The notes: generated by a model from the sequence alone, not told the origin. Shown: positions 41,406-49,950, counted from the stretch's first letter. The stretch: 64,000 nt of DNA from Streptomyces sp. AC550_RSS872 (GCF_019049285.1 NZ_JAGMUL010000019.1:1-64000); one strand, 5' to 3'. Program-made: numbers and translations.

Positions 41406-42335
41406 TCACAGGCGATCTGCGGGGTCCGGCGTCCCGGCGTGCGCGGTGGCAACGGTTCGCAGAGCGTTGAGCACCCTTCCGACCGTCGGCCCGTCCTCCC
41501 CACCCTTGCGCACAGCCGCCACCACATGCCGAACGGGCCGCTCCTCCCCCAGCTCCCGCATCACGACCCCGCCCCGCCGCACGGCAGCCATCCGCGGGAC
41601 CAGCGCCACCCCCATCCCCGCCTCCACCATCGCCAGGATCGCCGTCCACCCGGCCGCCGAGTGCGCCTGGCGTGGGCTGAACCCGGCCGCCTCGCACGCC
41701 CCCCGGGTGATGTCCGACCACGGCCCGCTCCCGCCGAAGATCCAGTCCTCTGCGGCGAGGTCGGCCAGCCGCAGCGGTTCGGCGGTCGCCAGCTCGTGGC
41801 CGCCGGGGAGGGCGACATCCAGCGGATCCGCCGGCAGCGGCACCCGGGTGAAGCGCGGGTCCCCCGCGGCCGGTGCCTGGGCCGCGAGGGAGAGCGCGAG
41901 GTCGACCTCCCCTGCGGCCAGCAGCTCGTACGCCTCCGCGGCCTCGGCCTCCCGCACCCGTACGACCACCCCGGGATGCGAGGCCCGCAGCGCCCGCACG
42001 GCGGGTACGACCAGCGCCGGGACCGCCGTGGAGAAGGCCCCCACGCGCACCTCCCCGACCTCGCCCTGCGTGTACGCCGCCAACTCCGCTTCCGCCCGCT
42101 CCAGTTGCTCGAACACGGCCTCGGCGTGCCGCAGCACCAGCCGGGCCGCGTCCGTCAGCCGCACCCGCCGCCCCTGCGCCTCCAGCAACGGCACCCCGAC
42201 CTGCCTGGCGAGGTTCGTCAGCTGTTGCGACACCGCCGACGGCGTCATCCGTAGCGCCTCGGCCGTCGCCGTCACGGTGCCCCGCTCCCGCAGCGTCCGC
42301 AGGATGTGCAGCTTCCGGATGTCCCACTCGACCAT
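41406..42335 (-). CDS. LysR-family transcriptional regulator
   Basis: This 309-residue regulator has an N-terminal winged helix, LHILRTLRERGTVTATAEALRMTPSAVSQQLTNLARQVG (about 9-47; parts), typical of the family. The periplasmic-binding-type sensor domain starts near residue 90 with GEVRVGAFSTAVPALVVPAV. VEAGMGVALVPRMA is the usual late motif. It lies 15 bases downstream of an EamA transporter on the same strand, so the two are probably cotranscribed and the transporter may be its target. The effector is unknown. Confidence 0.92.
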   Translation of the reverse strand: MVEWDIRKLHILRTLRERGTVTATAEALRMTPSAVSQQLTNLARQVGVPLLEAQGRRVRLTDAARLVLRHAEAVFEQLERAEAELAAYTQGEVGEVRVGAFSTAVPALVVPAVRALRASHPGVVVRVREAEAAEAYELLAAGEVDLALSLAAQAPAAGDPRFTRVPLPADPLDVALPGGHELATAEPLRLADLAAEDWIFGGSGPWSDITRGACEAAGFSPRQAHSAAGWTAILAMVEAGMGVALVPRMAAVRRGGVVMRELGEERPVRHVVAAVRKGGEDGPTVGRVLNALRTVATAHAGTPDPADRL

Positions 42336-42349
42336 GGCGGAAACCTACG

Positions 42350-43273
42350 TCACCGACGAGCCGTGGCCCCGAGGACGACCCCGCCGAGGATCAGCGCCAT
42401 GCACAGCGACTGCGTCCAGTCGGTCCGCTCCCCGAGCAGCGCCCAGGACAGCAGCGACACGCACACCGGCTGGAGGTAGTAGACGACCCCGGCGCGGCTC
42501 GGACCGACCAGCGCGATCGCCCGGTTCCAGGCGAAGAAGGCGATGGCGGAGGAGGCGAGTCCGACGTAGAGGATCGGCAGGACGGTTCCGGGCGTCGGAT
42601 CGAAGCCGCCCTGCACCGCCACGCTCAGCCCCTGCGCGGGCAGCAGCAGGACCGTACCGACCAGGAACGTGGTGAACAGGAAGGCTGTACCGCCCAGTTC
42701 GGCCGGCCTGCGCCGCAACAGCCCGCTGTACGCCCCGAAGCAGCAGGCCGCCGCCACCATCCACAGGTCCCCGGCCGTGAAGCCGGCCCCGCCCGCACCA
42801 CTCCCGATCAGCAGCACGACCCCCGCACAGGCCACCAGCAGTCCCCCCACCCGGCGCGCCCCCAGCCGTACTCCCGAAGCCCGCTCGAAGACGGCCATCA
42901 GCACCGGTGAGGCGGCCATGATCATGCCCATGTTGGCGGCCGGTGTGGTCAATCCGGCCTGGTTGACGAGGGTGTTGTAGGCGGTGACGCCGAGGAGCGA
43001 GGCGAGGAGTACGAAGCCGAGGTGACCGCGGATCGCCTTGCGCTGCCGCCAGGCCCGCCGGGCCCCGAAGGGCGCCACCGCGGCCAACGCCACCAGCCAC
43101 CTCCAGAACGCCTGCTGCACCGGCGGCACACTGTCGTGCAGCGCCCGGGAGGTGACGAAGCTGCCGGACCAGACGACGGTGGCGAGCGCGGCGAGCGCGA
43201 TGCCGAGCGCGGCTGTCCCGGGGAGGGAGGCAGACGGAATCGAGGGGGCTGTCCTGGGGAGGACGACGGTCAC
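42350..43273 (-). CDS. EamA/DMT-family transporter 1
   Basis: This 307-residue membrane protein has ten predicted helices in two EamA repeats, each with the family pattern. The first has VVWSGSFVTSRALHD and FWRWLVALAA, and the second has AACCFGAYSGLLRR and ASSAIAFFAWNRAIALVGPSRAG. DMT proteins export metabolites or amino acids. ATG 43273 lies just 38 bases from the stop of the second EamA gene on the same strand, and LysR follows 15 bases after its stop. The AT-rich patch at 43345-43375 holds GAATC/GATTC inverted copies that may be the LysR operator. Confidence 0.9.
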   Translation of the reverse strand: MTVVLPRTAPSIPSASLPGTAALGIALAALATVVWSGSFVTSRALHDSVPPVQQAFWRWLVALAAVAPFGARRAWRQRKAIRGHLGFVLLASLLGVTAYNTLVNQAGLTTPAANMGMIMAASPVLMAVFERASGVRLGARRVGGLLVACAGVVLLIGSGAGGAGFTAGDLWMVAAACCFGAYSGLLRRRPAELGGTAFLFTTFLVGTVLLLPAQGLSVAVQGGFDPTPGTVLPILYVGLASSAIAFFAWNRAIALVGPSRAGVVYYLQPVCVSLLSWALLGERTDWTQSLCMALILGGVVLGATARR

Positions 43274-43311
43274 GGAGATCCTTTCGCTGGTGGTCGGTGA
43301 TCGGACTCGAT

Positions 43312-44310
43312 CTACCGTCGCAGCGCCGAACCTGTCACGTCCATCGAATCTTTTCGATTCTTTGCTTCAGAAGAACTGAACGATTCAACGGAGGCCACCC
43401 GCCCGGACACGCCGCGCCCGACCCCGCCACGCCCGACCCCGCCGCGCTCGCCCCTGCCACGCCCGGCCCCGATCTGCCCCACCACCGTCGCACCGAACGC
43501 AAGCACCATCCCCGCCACCTGAACCGGCGTCAGCGCCTGACCCAGCACCGCCCAGCCGACCACCGCGGCGGTCAGCGGGGACAGCGGTCCGAGGAACGTG
43601 ACCTGCGTGGCGGTGAGGCGGCCGATGCCACGGAACCAGAGCCAGTAAGCGAGGGCCGTGTTCGCCAGCGCGAGGTAGAGGTAGCCGCCGACCGCCGGGG
43701 CGTCGAGCGCGGGCGGCGCGCCCTCTACCAGCACCGCGAGCGGGGCGACCAGCAGGCCGCCGGCCGTCAGTTGCCACCCCGTGAGGGCGAGGGGGCCGAC
43801 GCCGTCCGGACGTCCCCAGCGCTTGGTCAGTACCGTGCCCGTGGACATCGAGGCGGTGGCGGCGACGGCCGCGAGGACGCCCAGCGCCTCCAGGGAACCG
43901 GCCGCCTTCAGCACGACCAGAGTGACCCCGAACGCGGCCACGACCGCGGTGAGCAGCGTCCGTACGGTCGGCCGCTCACCCAGCAGCAGCGCCGCGAGCC
44001 CCGCCACGAACAGCGGCCCGACCGAGCCCACGACCGCCGCCATGCCGCCCGGCAGCCGGTACGCGGACAGGAACAGCAGCGGAAAGAAGGCGCCGATGTT
44101 CAGCGCGCCCAGCACCGCCGACTTCCACCACCAGGCGCCGCGCGGGCGGACCCGGGCCAGGGCGAGCAGCAGCAGGCCGGCGGGGAGAGCGCGCATCAGG
44201 CCGGTGTACAGGGGGCGGTCGGGCGGCAGGAACTCGGTGGTGACCGCGTAGGTCGTGCCCCAGGAGACGGGGGCGAGCGCGGTGAGGAGTATCAGTGCAC
44301 GTGCACCCAT
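43312..44310 (-). CDS. EamA/DMT-family transporter 2 with Gly/Arg-rich tail
   Basis: This 332-residue transporter has ten helices in two EamA repeats: PVSWGTTYAVTTEFLPP and LPGGMAAVVGSVGPLFVAG in the first, LANTALAYWLWFRGIGRL and ATQVTFLGPLSPLTAAVVG in the second. After the last helix a low-complexity tail, GRGRGERGGVGRGGVGRGV, is encoded by a short GC-rich tandem repeat (about 43430-43480). It is followed by 28 residues that read through the promoter region of the next gene. The tail is probably a recent extension. ATG 44310 faces the MarR gene across an operator-like inverted repeat, so the pair is likely regulator and target. Confidence 0.9.
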   Translation of the reverse strand: MGARALILLTALAPVSWGTTYAVTTEFLPPDRPLYTGLMRALPAGLLLLALARVRPRGAWWWKSAVLGALNIGAFFPLLFLSAYRLPGGMAAVVGSVGPLFVAGLAALLLGERPTVRTLLTAVVAAFGVTLVVLKAAGSLEALGVLAAVAATASMSTGTVLTKRWGRPDGVGPLALTGWQLTAGGLLVAPLAVLVEGAPPALDAPAVGGYLYLALANTALAYWLWFRGIGRLTATQVTFLGPLSPLTAAVVGWAVLGQALTPVQVAGMVLAFGATVVGQIGAGRGRGERGGVGRGGVGRGVSGRVASVESFSSSEAKNRKDSMDVTGSALRR

Positions 44311-44342
44311 GGTTCGGCACACACCCTTCGAAGTAGGTCGAT

Positions 44343-44372
44343 GGAAAGTAGCTTAGCCGCAAGCTACTTTCC
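44343..44372. promoter_or_regulatory. 12-bp inverted repeat between marR and eamA: likely MarR operator
   Basis: GGAAAGTAGCTT (44343-44354) and AAGCTACTTTCC (44361-44372) are perfect reverse complements with a 6-base spacer. The repeat lies 33 bases from the EamA start and 50 bases from the MarR start, a normal place for a MarR dimer to repress both. Confidence 0.75.
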
Positions 44373-44421
44373 GTCAAGCCACTTTCTTGCGGCCGAGCGT
44401 CCGACGACCGATACTCGGCAC

Positions 44422-44934
44422 ATGAGCGAACGTCCGCAGCGCAACGACCCCGTCGACGCGATCATCGACCAGTGGGCGGCCGTGCGGCCCGACCTCGACA
44501 CCAAGGCGATGGAGGTCTTCGGGCGGATCTTCCGTCTCTCGCGCACGATGAGCGACCGCATGGAGAAGGCGTACGCGCCCTACGGCATCTCGCGCGGCGA
44601 GTTCGACGTCCTGGCGACCCTGCGCCGCACCGGTGCGCCGCACACGCTCTCACCCCGCCAGCTGTCGGCGACGCTGATGCTCACCACCGGAGGCATGACC
44701 GGCCGCCTCGACAAGCTGGAACGGGCCGGCCTGCTGCGCCGCTCCCCCGACCCCCACGACCGCCGCGGCCTACAGGTCACCCTCACCGAGAAGGGGCTGC
44801 ACCTCATCGACGAGGCGGTCGGCGCCGGGCTCGCCACCCAGGCGGAGGCCCTGTCCGCCCTCGACGCCGAACAGGCCGACCGACTGGCCGACCTGTTGCG
44901 GGAGTTGCTCGCGGGGACGCCCGACGCCCGGTAG
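44422..44934 (+). CDS. MarR-family transcriptional regulator
   Basis: This 170-residue dimeric winged-helix regulator shows FRLSRTMSDRMEKAYAPYGISRGEFDVLATLRRTG (helices 1-3; parts), then LSPRQLSATLMLTTGGMTGRLDKLERAGLLRR (recognition helix) and SPDPHDRRGLQVTLTEKG (wing), the classic MarR signature. ATG 44422 gives MSERPQRND. It is divergent from EamA transporter 2, with a perfect inverted repeat between them. A MarR/exporter pair of this type usually senses the exported compound. Confidence 0.93.
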   Translation: MSERPQRNDPVDAIIDQWAAVRPDLDTKAMEVFGRIFRLSRTMSDRMEKAYAPYGISRGEFDVLATLRRTGAPHTLSPRQLSATLMLTTGGMTGRLDKLERAGLLRRSPDPHDRRGLQVTLTEKGLHLIDEAVGAGLATQAEALSALDAEQADRLADLLRELLAGTPDAR

Positions 44935-44979
44935 TCCGGCAGCCGGACAGCTGGGGCGGCCCGGCAGCGGAGGTGGCGC

Positions 44980-46479
44980 TCAGCCCACCTGCGCGGCGAG
45001 CGCCGCCTCGACGGCCCGCGCGTCCGCCGCGTCCGCCCCGTCCGCCGCCCACGCCACATATCCGTCGGGCCGCACCAGCACGGTCGTACGGCGGTCGCTC
45101 GCCCAGCGTTCCACGGTCAGCCGGTCCTTGCGGGAGCCTGGGTCCCCGGGCACTCCCGCGTCCTTCGCGGTGATCAGCACGAACCGCCCGCCGCGCAGGG
45201 CCTCGTACAGCCGGCCGCTCTCCAGCGCGACATCCGGGACGCGGGTGCCGACCAGGGGGTGGGAGCCGTGCGGGGCGGCGTACCGGTAGCCGATGCCCGA
45301 GATCTGGGCCAGGGCCTTCGCCCGGGCGGGGCGGGCCGCGTTGACGAAGGCGGAGACGAGGGCGCGTACGGCACGCAGGGCCGGGTTCTGCGCCCGCCCC
45401 AGCCGGACCAGTCCGCCGCTGCTGCGCAGTACCGCCTTGCCGACCGGGTGGCGCTCGGCCTGATAGGTGCCCAGGAGGCTCTCGGGCGCCCACCCCTTGC
45501 TGACGGCGGCGAGCTTCCAGCCGAGGTTGGCGGCGTCCTGGAGTCCGGTGTTCATGCCCTGGCCGCCGGCCGGTGAGTGGACGTGCGCGGCGTCGCCCGC
45601 GAGGAAGACCCGTCCGACCCGGTACTCGCGCGCCTGGCGCTCGTCGCTGTGGAAGCGGGAGAGCCAGCGGGCGTCGTGCATGCCGTAGTCGGTGCCCAGG
45701 GCGCGCCGGGTGACCTCCTTGATCTCGTCGAGGTCGAGCGGGGCGTCGTCGGGAACCTCGTGACGGCGGTTCCAGCCCATGACGCGGTACCAGCCGTCAC
45801 CGAAGGACGCGATCATCGCGAAGGCGTCACCGGCGCCGTTGACGGTGAGCACACTGTCCGGCCGCTCGGCGAGCCGTACGTCCGCCAGGAACAGGGACCT
45901 GATGACGGAGACGCCGGGGAAGGGCAGGCCGACGGCACGGCGCACGGCGCTGCGGTGGCCGTCCGCGCCGACGACATAGGCCGCGCGATGCGTGACGACC
46001 GTTCCGTCCGGGCCGCGCACATCGAGGTCGACCCCGCCGTCGTCCTGCCGCAGCCCGACGACCTCGCTCTCGAAGCGGAACTCGACGCCGAGCTCGCGTG
46101 CCCGCCGCTCCAGGAGCCGCTCGACCTCGTACTGCGGGGTGATGAGCAGGAACGGGAAGCGGGACGGCAGCGTGCCCAGGTCGAGGGAGAGGCGACGGAA
46201 GAGGCGCAGCTCGGTGATGGTGCTGCCGGTGGCGAGCAGCTGGTCGGCGAGGCCTCGGGCGTCGAGTTGCTCCAGGGTGCGGGCGTGCACGCCGAAGGCG
46301 CGGGAGAGGTTGCTGATCTCGTGGGGGCGCTTCTCGACGAGCGTTACGGGGACTCCGGCGGCGGCGAGGTCACCGGCCAGGAGAAGGCCGGTGGGGCCGG
46401 AGCCGACGACCAGGACGGGGGCGGGGACGGGAGCGGGGGCGGGAACGGAGTGGTTGGTGCCGGTGCCGGTGCCGTTCAT
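44980..46479 (-). CDS. FAD-dependent monooxygenase (aromatic hydroxylase type)
   Basis: This 499-residue class A flavin monooxygenase has the dinucleotide motif VLVVGSGPTGLLLAGDLA (about 22-39), the NADPH/FAD motif YVVGADGHRSAVRRAVG and the GD motif GRVFLAGDAAHVHSPAGGQG (parts). A thioredoxin-like C-terminal domain begins near residue 400, as in phenol hydroxylases and rifampin monooxygenase. ATG 46479 follows AGGAGG. It is divergent from a TetR gene across a 142-base region of tandem 14-bp repeats, so TetR control is very likely. Possible roles are detoxification of an aromatic antibiotic or tailoring of a metabolite. Confidence 0.92.
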   Translation of the reverse strand: MNGTGTGTNHSVPAPAPVPAPVLVVGSGPTGLLLAGDLAAAGVPVTLVEKRPHEISNLSRAFGVHARTLEQLDARGLADQLLATGSTITELRLFRRLSLDLGTLPSRFPFLLITPQYEVERLLERRARELGVEFRFESEVVGLRQDDGGVDLDVRGPDGTVVTHRAAYVVGADGHRSAVRRAVGLPFPGVSVIRSLFLADVRLAERPDSVLTVNGAGDAFAMIASFGDGWYRVMGWNRRHEVPDDAPLDLDEIKEVTRRALGTDYGMHDARWLSRFHSDERQAREYRVGRVFLAGDAAHVHSPAGGQGMNTGLQDAANLGWKLAAVSKGWAPESLLGTYQAERHPVGKAVLRSSGGLVRLGRAQNPALRAVRALVSAFVNAARPARAKALAQISGIGYRYAAPHGSHPLVGTRVPDVALESGRLYEALRGGRFVLITAKDAGVPGDPGSRKDRLTVERWASDRRTTVLVRPDGYVAWAADGADAADARAVEAALAAQVG

Positions 46480-46495
46480 GGTGGCCTCCTGGGTG

Positions 46496-46620
46496 CCAAC
46501 GCATGTTTGCCAACGTATGTATGCCAACGATTGTTGGTCAACGCTTGTTGGCTAACGTAGGGAGCCACCTCACGCCTGTCAACACTTGTTGGCCCACGCA
46601 TGTTGGCCTACGGTTGTTGG
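46496..46620. promoter_or_regulatory. Nine tandem 14-bp operator-like units filling the tetR/monooxygenase promoter
   Basis: Units begin at 46496, 46510, 46524, 46538, 46552, 46566, 46579, 46593 and 46607. All are 14 bases except the sixth (13). Examples are CCAACGCATGTTTG, CCAACGATTGTTGG, TCAACGCTTGTTGG, TCAACACTTGTTGG and CCTACGGTTGTTGG. Most approach the palindrome CCAAC-N4-GTTGG; units five and six are degenerate. The array ends one base before the TetR ATG and begins 17 bases before the monooxygenase start, so it contains the promoters of both genes. Confidence 0.85.
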
Positions 46621-46621
46621 C

Positions 46622-47236
46622 ATGACCCAGAGCGCGCCCCGCACACCCCGCACGCCCCGCACGCCCCGCACGCCCGAAGCCCCACGCCGGTCCGAAGCCA
46701 CGCGCACGGCGATCCTCGACGCGGCCCGTGAACGCTTCGCGGCCGACGGCTACGAGCGCGCCACCATCCGCGCCATCGCCAAGCACGCGAACATCGATCC
46801 GTCGATGGTGATGCGCTACTACGGCAACAAAGAGGGCCTGTTCGCGGCGGCCGTCTCGATCGACCTGAAGCTGCCGGACCCGGCGTCACTGTCCCGGGAC
46901 GAAGCCGGCCGGACGCTCGTGACCCACTTCGTGGACATGTGGGAGAAGAACGAGGTGCTCACGGCCCTGCTCAGGGTCGGCGCGACCAACCAGGCCGGGG
47001 CCGAGCGCATGCGGGGCATCTTCGCGGACCAGTTGCTGCCGGTCGCCCGTCGGGTCTGCCCCGACCCCGAGCAGGCTCCGGCACGGGCCGCGCTGGCCTC
47101 GTCGCAACTGCTCGGGCTGGCGCTCACGCGCTATGTCCTGCGGTTCCCGCCCGCCGTGGCGCTGTCCCCCGAGGAGATCGTGGCGTGGCTGGCGCCCACA
47201 GTGCAGCGGTATCTGACCGCGCCGTACCCGGCGTAG
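46622..47236 (+). CDS. TetR-family transcriptional regulator
   Basis: This 204-residue regulator has an N-terminal extension with RTP repeated four times (RTPRTPRTPRTPEAP). The helix-turn-helix AILDAARERFAADGYERATIRAIAKHANIDPSMVMRYYGNKEGLF follows (about 28-72; parts). The C-terminal ligand domain resembles the TetR_C_33-like group, with LLRVGATNQAGAERMRGIF. ATG 46622 directly follows the 14-bp array and has no separate Shine-Dalgarno; the last array unit CGGTTGTTGG sits there instead. It probably represses the monooxygenase and itself. Confidence 0.93.
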   Translation: MTQSAPRTPRTPRTPRTPEAPRRSEATRTAILDAARERFAADGYERATIRAIAKHANIDPSMVMRYYGNKEGLFAAAVSIDLKLPDPASLSRDEAGRTLVTHFVDMWEKNEVLTALLRVGATNQAGAERMRGIFADQLLPVARRVCPDPEQAPARAALASSQLLGLALTRYVLRFPPAVALSPEEIVAWLAPTVQRYLTAPYPA

Positions 47237-47246
47237 GCGCCACCGC

Positions 47247-47316
47247 GGGGAGAACACCCCGGGGAGAACACCCCGGGGAGAACACCCCGGGGAGAACACA
47301 CCGGAGAGAACACACC
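47247..47316. repeat. Five 14-bp tandem repeats after tetR
   Basis: The unit GGGGAGAACACCCC occurs three times without change (47247-47288), then as GGGGAGAACACACC and GGAGAGAACACACC to 47316. Each unit is a small imperfect hairpin (GGGG/CCCC). The array starts 10 bases after the tetR stop and leads into the terminator. Copy number may vary between strains. Confidence 0.85.
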
Positions 47317-47379
47317 GAGGGCGCCGACCTCGTCGACGTACGACGGATGCGTGTACGTACGACAGGGTCGGCGCCCTCG
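47316..47379. terminator. Long hairpin between tetR and a small membrane-protein gene
   Basis: CGAGGGCGCCGACC (47316-47329) pairs perfectly with GGTCGGCGCCCTCG (47366-47379). The 36-base loop contains further self-complementary GTACG sequence. It serves the two convergent genes. Confidence 0.8.
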
Positions 47380-47419
47380 GGGAAGACTGCGGAACCGCCG
47401 AGTCAGGCAAAAGCCCTGA

Positions 47420-47677
47420 TCAGGCCTTCGCCTTGGCCTTTGCCTTCGGCTGGCGGTCCGTGGAGCGGTCCAGGACCATCACGAGGCCCGCGATGACCGC
47501 GAACAGCACGAGGGGGGCCAGGACGAACTGGCCCAGCGTCTCGATGACGCTCAGGCCCGGGCCGGGGTCGTCGCCGTCGTCACGCGCGAGCGCGAGCGCG
47601 GGGGACGACATGAGCAGCATCATCAGCGTCGTACCGGCAGCCAGGGCGCCGGCGCGCAGGGCGTTCTTCTTGTCCAC
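47420..47677 (-). CDS. Small exported/membrane protein
   Basis: This 85-residue protein has an N-terminal hydrophobic signal (ALAAGTTLMMLLMSSPALALA, part, about 11-31), a short acidic outside segment (RDDGDDPGPG) and a second helix QFVLAPLVLFAVIAGLVMVL. It ends in a basic tail with KAKAKAKA. GTG 47677 starts VDKKNALRAG; the upstream ribosome site is poor. I do not recognise a function. It is probably a type I membrane protein or a two-helix hairpin. It is monocistronic, 146 bases downstream of the malQ stop. Confidence 0.65.
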   Translation of the reverse strand: MDKKNALRAGALAAGTTLMMLLMSSPALALARDDGDDPGPGLSVIETLGQFVLAPLVLFAVIAGLVMVLDRSTDRQPKAKAKAKA

Positions 47678-47785
47678 GGGGCCAAAAGTACCGAACCCCA
47701 CGAGCGGCCGCGCGCCCGGGGTGCCCTGAGAGGCGCCCGGCATTGTCGTGACCGCTCCTGGGGGCTGGGCCCTCAGCCCCCCGCT

Positions 47786-47826
47786 TCGGCCCCGAAGAGC
47801 CTCGTCCTCACACGCCGGACGGGCTA
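47786..47826. repeat. Streptomyces intergenic repeat, copy 1 (overlaps malQ stop)
   Basis: The segment ending CTCGTCCTC-ACACGCCGGACGGGCT is shared with 63757-63796 (CTCGTCCTC-GAACGCCGGACGGGCT). It is a short module I know as common between Streptomyces genes. Its CTA supplies the malQ stop codon (TAG on the minus strand). Confidence 0.65.
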
Positions 47827-49950
47827 GAAACGCCGACCGGCGTCCCCTCGCAGTACCTCCACCAGCGCCCGCACCCTCGGCGAAGCCGCCAGCTCCTCCA
47901 GTGTCACCGCCCTCCCGTCCGCGTCCGCGATCGGCAGCCGCCAGTTCGGGTACTGGTCCCAGGTGCCCGGGAGGTTCTGCGGGCGACGGTCGCCCACCCC
48001 GTCCGGGAGCCAGACGCCGACCATGCGGGCCGGGGTGCTCAGCAGGAAGCGGTGGACGGCCTGGATCTCGGCCTCCTCCTCCGAGGTGCAGTGGCCGCCA
48101 TGGGTGCCCCGCAGCAGCCCGAGCCGGGACAGCAGCTCCAGCCACTCGCCGGTGTCCGCCGCCGCTTCCGCCCGCTCCTGCTCCAGGGGCCGGGGCAACA
48201 GGCCGAGTCCGTCGCGGAGTTCGACGTGGTCGCCGGTGAGGCGGGCCGCGGTGGGCGGCAGGTCGTGGGTGGTGGCGGTGGCGAGGCAGTCGGACCGCCA
48301 GGAGTCCGGCGGCAGGGGGCGGCCGTCGCCGTCCCAGTCCCGTTCGAACCAGAGCACCGAGGTGCCGAGCACGCCTCGCGAGCGCAGCGTCTCCCGCACG
48401 CCCGGCTCCACCGTGCCGAGATCCTCCCCGATCACCACCGCCCCGGCCCGGGAGGCCTCCAGCACCAGGATCGCGAGCATGGCCTCGGCGTCGTAGCGGA
48501 CGTACGTCCCCTCGGTCGGCGGATGTCCCTGCGGCACCCACCACAGCCGGAACAGCCCCATCACATGGTCGATGCGCAGCGCGCCCGCGTACCGGAAGAG
48601 CGCCCTGAGCAGCCGGCGGTACGGCTCGTAGCCCGACTCGGCCAGCCGGTCCGGGCGCCAGGGCGGCAGGCCCCAGTCCTGGCCGCGCGCGTTGAAGGCG
48701 TCCGGCGGTGCCCCGACCGACATCCCGGCCGCGAAGTACTCCTGCTGGGCCCAGGCGTCCGCACCCCCGGGGTGCACACCGACCGCCAGGTCGTGGACGA
48801 TCCCGACCGGCATACCGGCCTCCCGCGCGACCCGCTGGGCGGCGGTCAGCTGGCCGTCGGCGAGCCACGCGAGACGGCAGTGGAAGTCGACGCGGTCCAT
48901 CAGCTCGCGCCGCGCCCGGGCGGTCTCCGGCGACCTCGGATCCCGTAGCCCCGCGGGCCACCGCGACCAGTCGGAGCCGTGCACCTCGGCCAGCGCGCAC
49001 CAGGTGGCGTGGTCCTCCAGCGCCCGGCCCTCCCGCGCGAGGAAGTCGGCGTAGGAGGCCCGTCGGCCCGGCCCGAGCGGCACCTCGCGCACCAGTTCCA
49101 ACGCCTCCCGCTTGGCCTCCCAGACGGCATCCCGGTCGATCAACTCCCCCTTCTCCAGCACCGCTTCCCGCAGTCGCCCGGCCCGTTCCAGCAGCGCGCG
49201 CACGCGCTCGCGGTCCTCGACGTAGGCGAACTCGGGGACGTCCTCGATCCGCAGATGCACCGGGTCGGGGAAGCGCCGGGAGGAGGGGCGGTAGGGGGAC
49301 GGGTCGGTGGGCGCTCCGGGTACGGCCGCGTGCAGGGGGTTGACCTGCACGAATCCGGCGCCGAGCGCGCGCCCGGCCCAGGCGGCAAGTTCGGTGAGGT
49401 CGCCGAGGTCGCCCATGCCCCAGGAGCGGCGGGAGAGGAGGGAGTAGAGCTGGACGAGCAGGCCGTACGAGCGTCCGGCGGAGGTGGGCAGGCGGGGCGG
49501 GGCGACGACCAGGTGGCTGGTCGCCGTACGGCCGTCGGGGGCGGTGGCGGTCAAGCGGTGGACGCCGGGCGGGAGTTGGCCTGGGTCGTCGCGGGTCTCG
49601 CCCTGTTCGGTCTCGATGTGCAGTCGGGTGCCGACGGGCAGGGCGGCCAGCGCCTCGGGTTCGGTACCGCTCCAGCACACCGCCGTCGGCGGCAGCAGCC
49701 GCTCGCCCAGCTCCCGCTCGCGGGCGGCGAGCGCGGCGGCGACGGTATCGGGCGTGCTCGTGTCGATGCCGAGGGCGGCCAGGGCGCGGGTGAGCGCGGC
49801 GGCGGAGGCCGTGACCGTGCGGTCGGCGGACGGCTGGTAGGAGGTGGCGACGCCGTGCAGCTCGGCGAGGAGCGACAGGGCGTCGGAGGGGGGATCTTCG
49901 GGACCCGGCGGATCCTCGGCAGGGGCTTCGGCCGACCGCTGTCCTGTCAT
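47824..49950 (-). CDS. malQ: 4-alpha-glucanotransferase (amylomaltase, GH77)
   Basis: This 708-residue cytosolic enzyme transfers alpha-1,4-glucan segments between maltodextrins. After an N-terminal domain of about 150 residues typical of actinobacterial MalQ comes the GH77 barrel with SWGMGDLGDL and QVNPLHAAVPG. The catalytic residues are the nucleophile Asp in LRIDHVMGLFRLWW, the acid/base Glu in VIGEDLGTVEPGVR and the third Asp in ATTHDLPPTAARL. ATG 49950 directly follows the TAG of a small upstream gene (49951), so translation is coupled. The stop falls in an intergenic repeat. No MalR-type operator was found near it. Confidence 0.95.
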   Translation of the reverse strand: MTGQRSAEAPAEDPPGPEDPPSDALSLLAELHGVATSYQPSADRTVTASAAALTRALAALGIDTSTPDTVAAALAARERELGERLLPPTAVCWSGTEPEALAALPVGTRLHIETEQGETRDDPGQLPPGVHRLTATAPDGRTATSHLVVAPPRLPTSAGRSYGLLVQLYSLLSRRSWGMGDLGDLTELAAWAGRALGAGFVQVNPLHAAVPGAPTDPSPYRPSSRRFPDPVHLRIEDVPEFAYVEDRERVRALLERAGRLREAVLEKGELIDRDAVWEAKREALELVREVPLGPGRRASYADFLAREGRALEDHATWCALAEVHGSDWSRWPAGLRDPRSPETARARRELMDRVDFHCRLAWLADGQLTAAQRVAREAGMPVGIVHDLAVGVHPGGADAWAQQEYFAAGMSVGAPPDAFNARGQDWGLPPWRPDRLAESGYEPYRRLLRALFRYAGALRIDHVMGLFRLWWVPQGHPPTEGTYVRYDAEAMLAILVLEASRAGAVVIGEDLGTVEPGVRETLRSRGVLGTSVLWFERDWDGDGRPLPPDSWRSDCLATATTHDLPPTAARLTGDHVELRDGLGLLPRPLEQERAEAAADTGEWLELLSRLGLLRGTHGGHCTSEEEAEIQAVHRFLLSTPARMVGVWLPDGVGDRRPQNLPGTWDQYPNWRLPIADADGRAVTLEELAASPRVRALVEVLRGDAGRRF

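Noticed and set aside
47247..47316. Short tandem array as a CRISPR
   Set aside because: The units are contiguous 14-mers without spacers.
47420..49678. Very long open minus-strand frame of 752 codons over malQ
   Set aside because: It is a high-GC shadow. Only its last 85 codons, with a signal peptide and membrane helix, are credible; the rest is Arg/Pro-rich noise antisense-phase to malQ.
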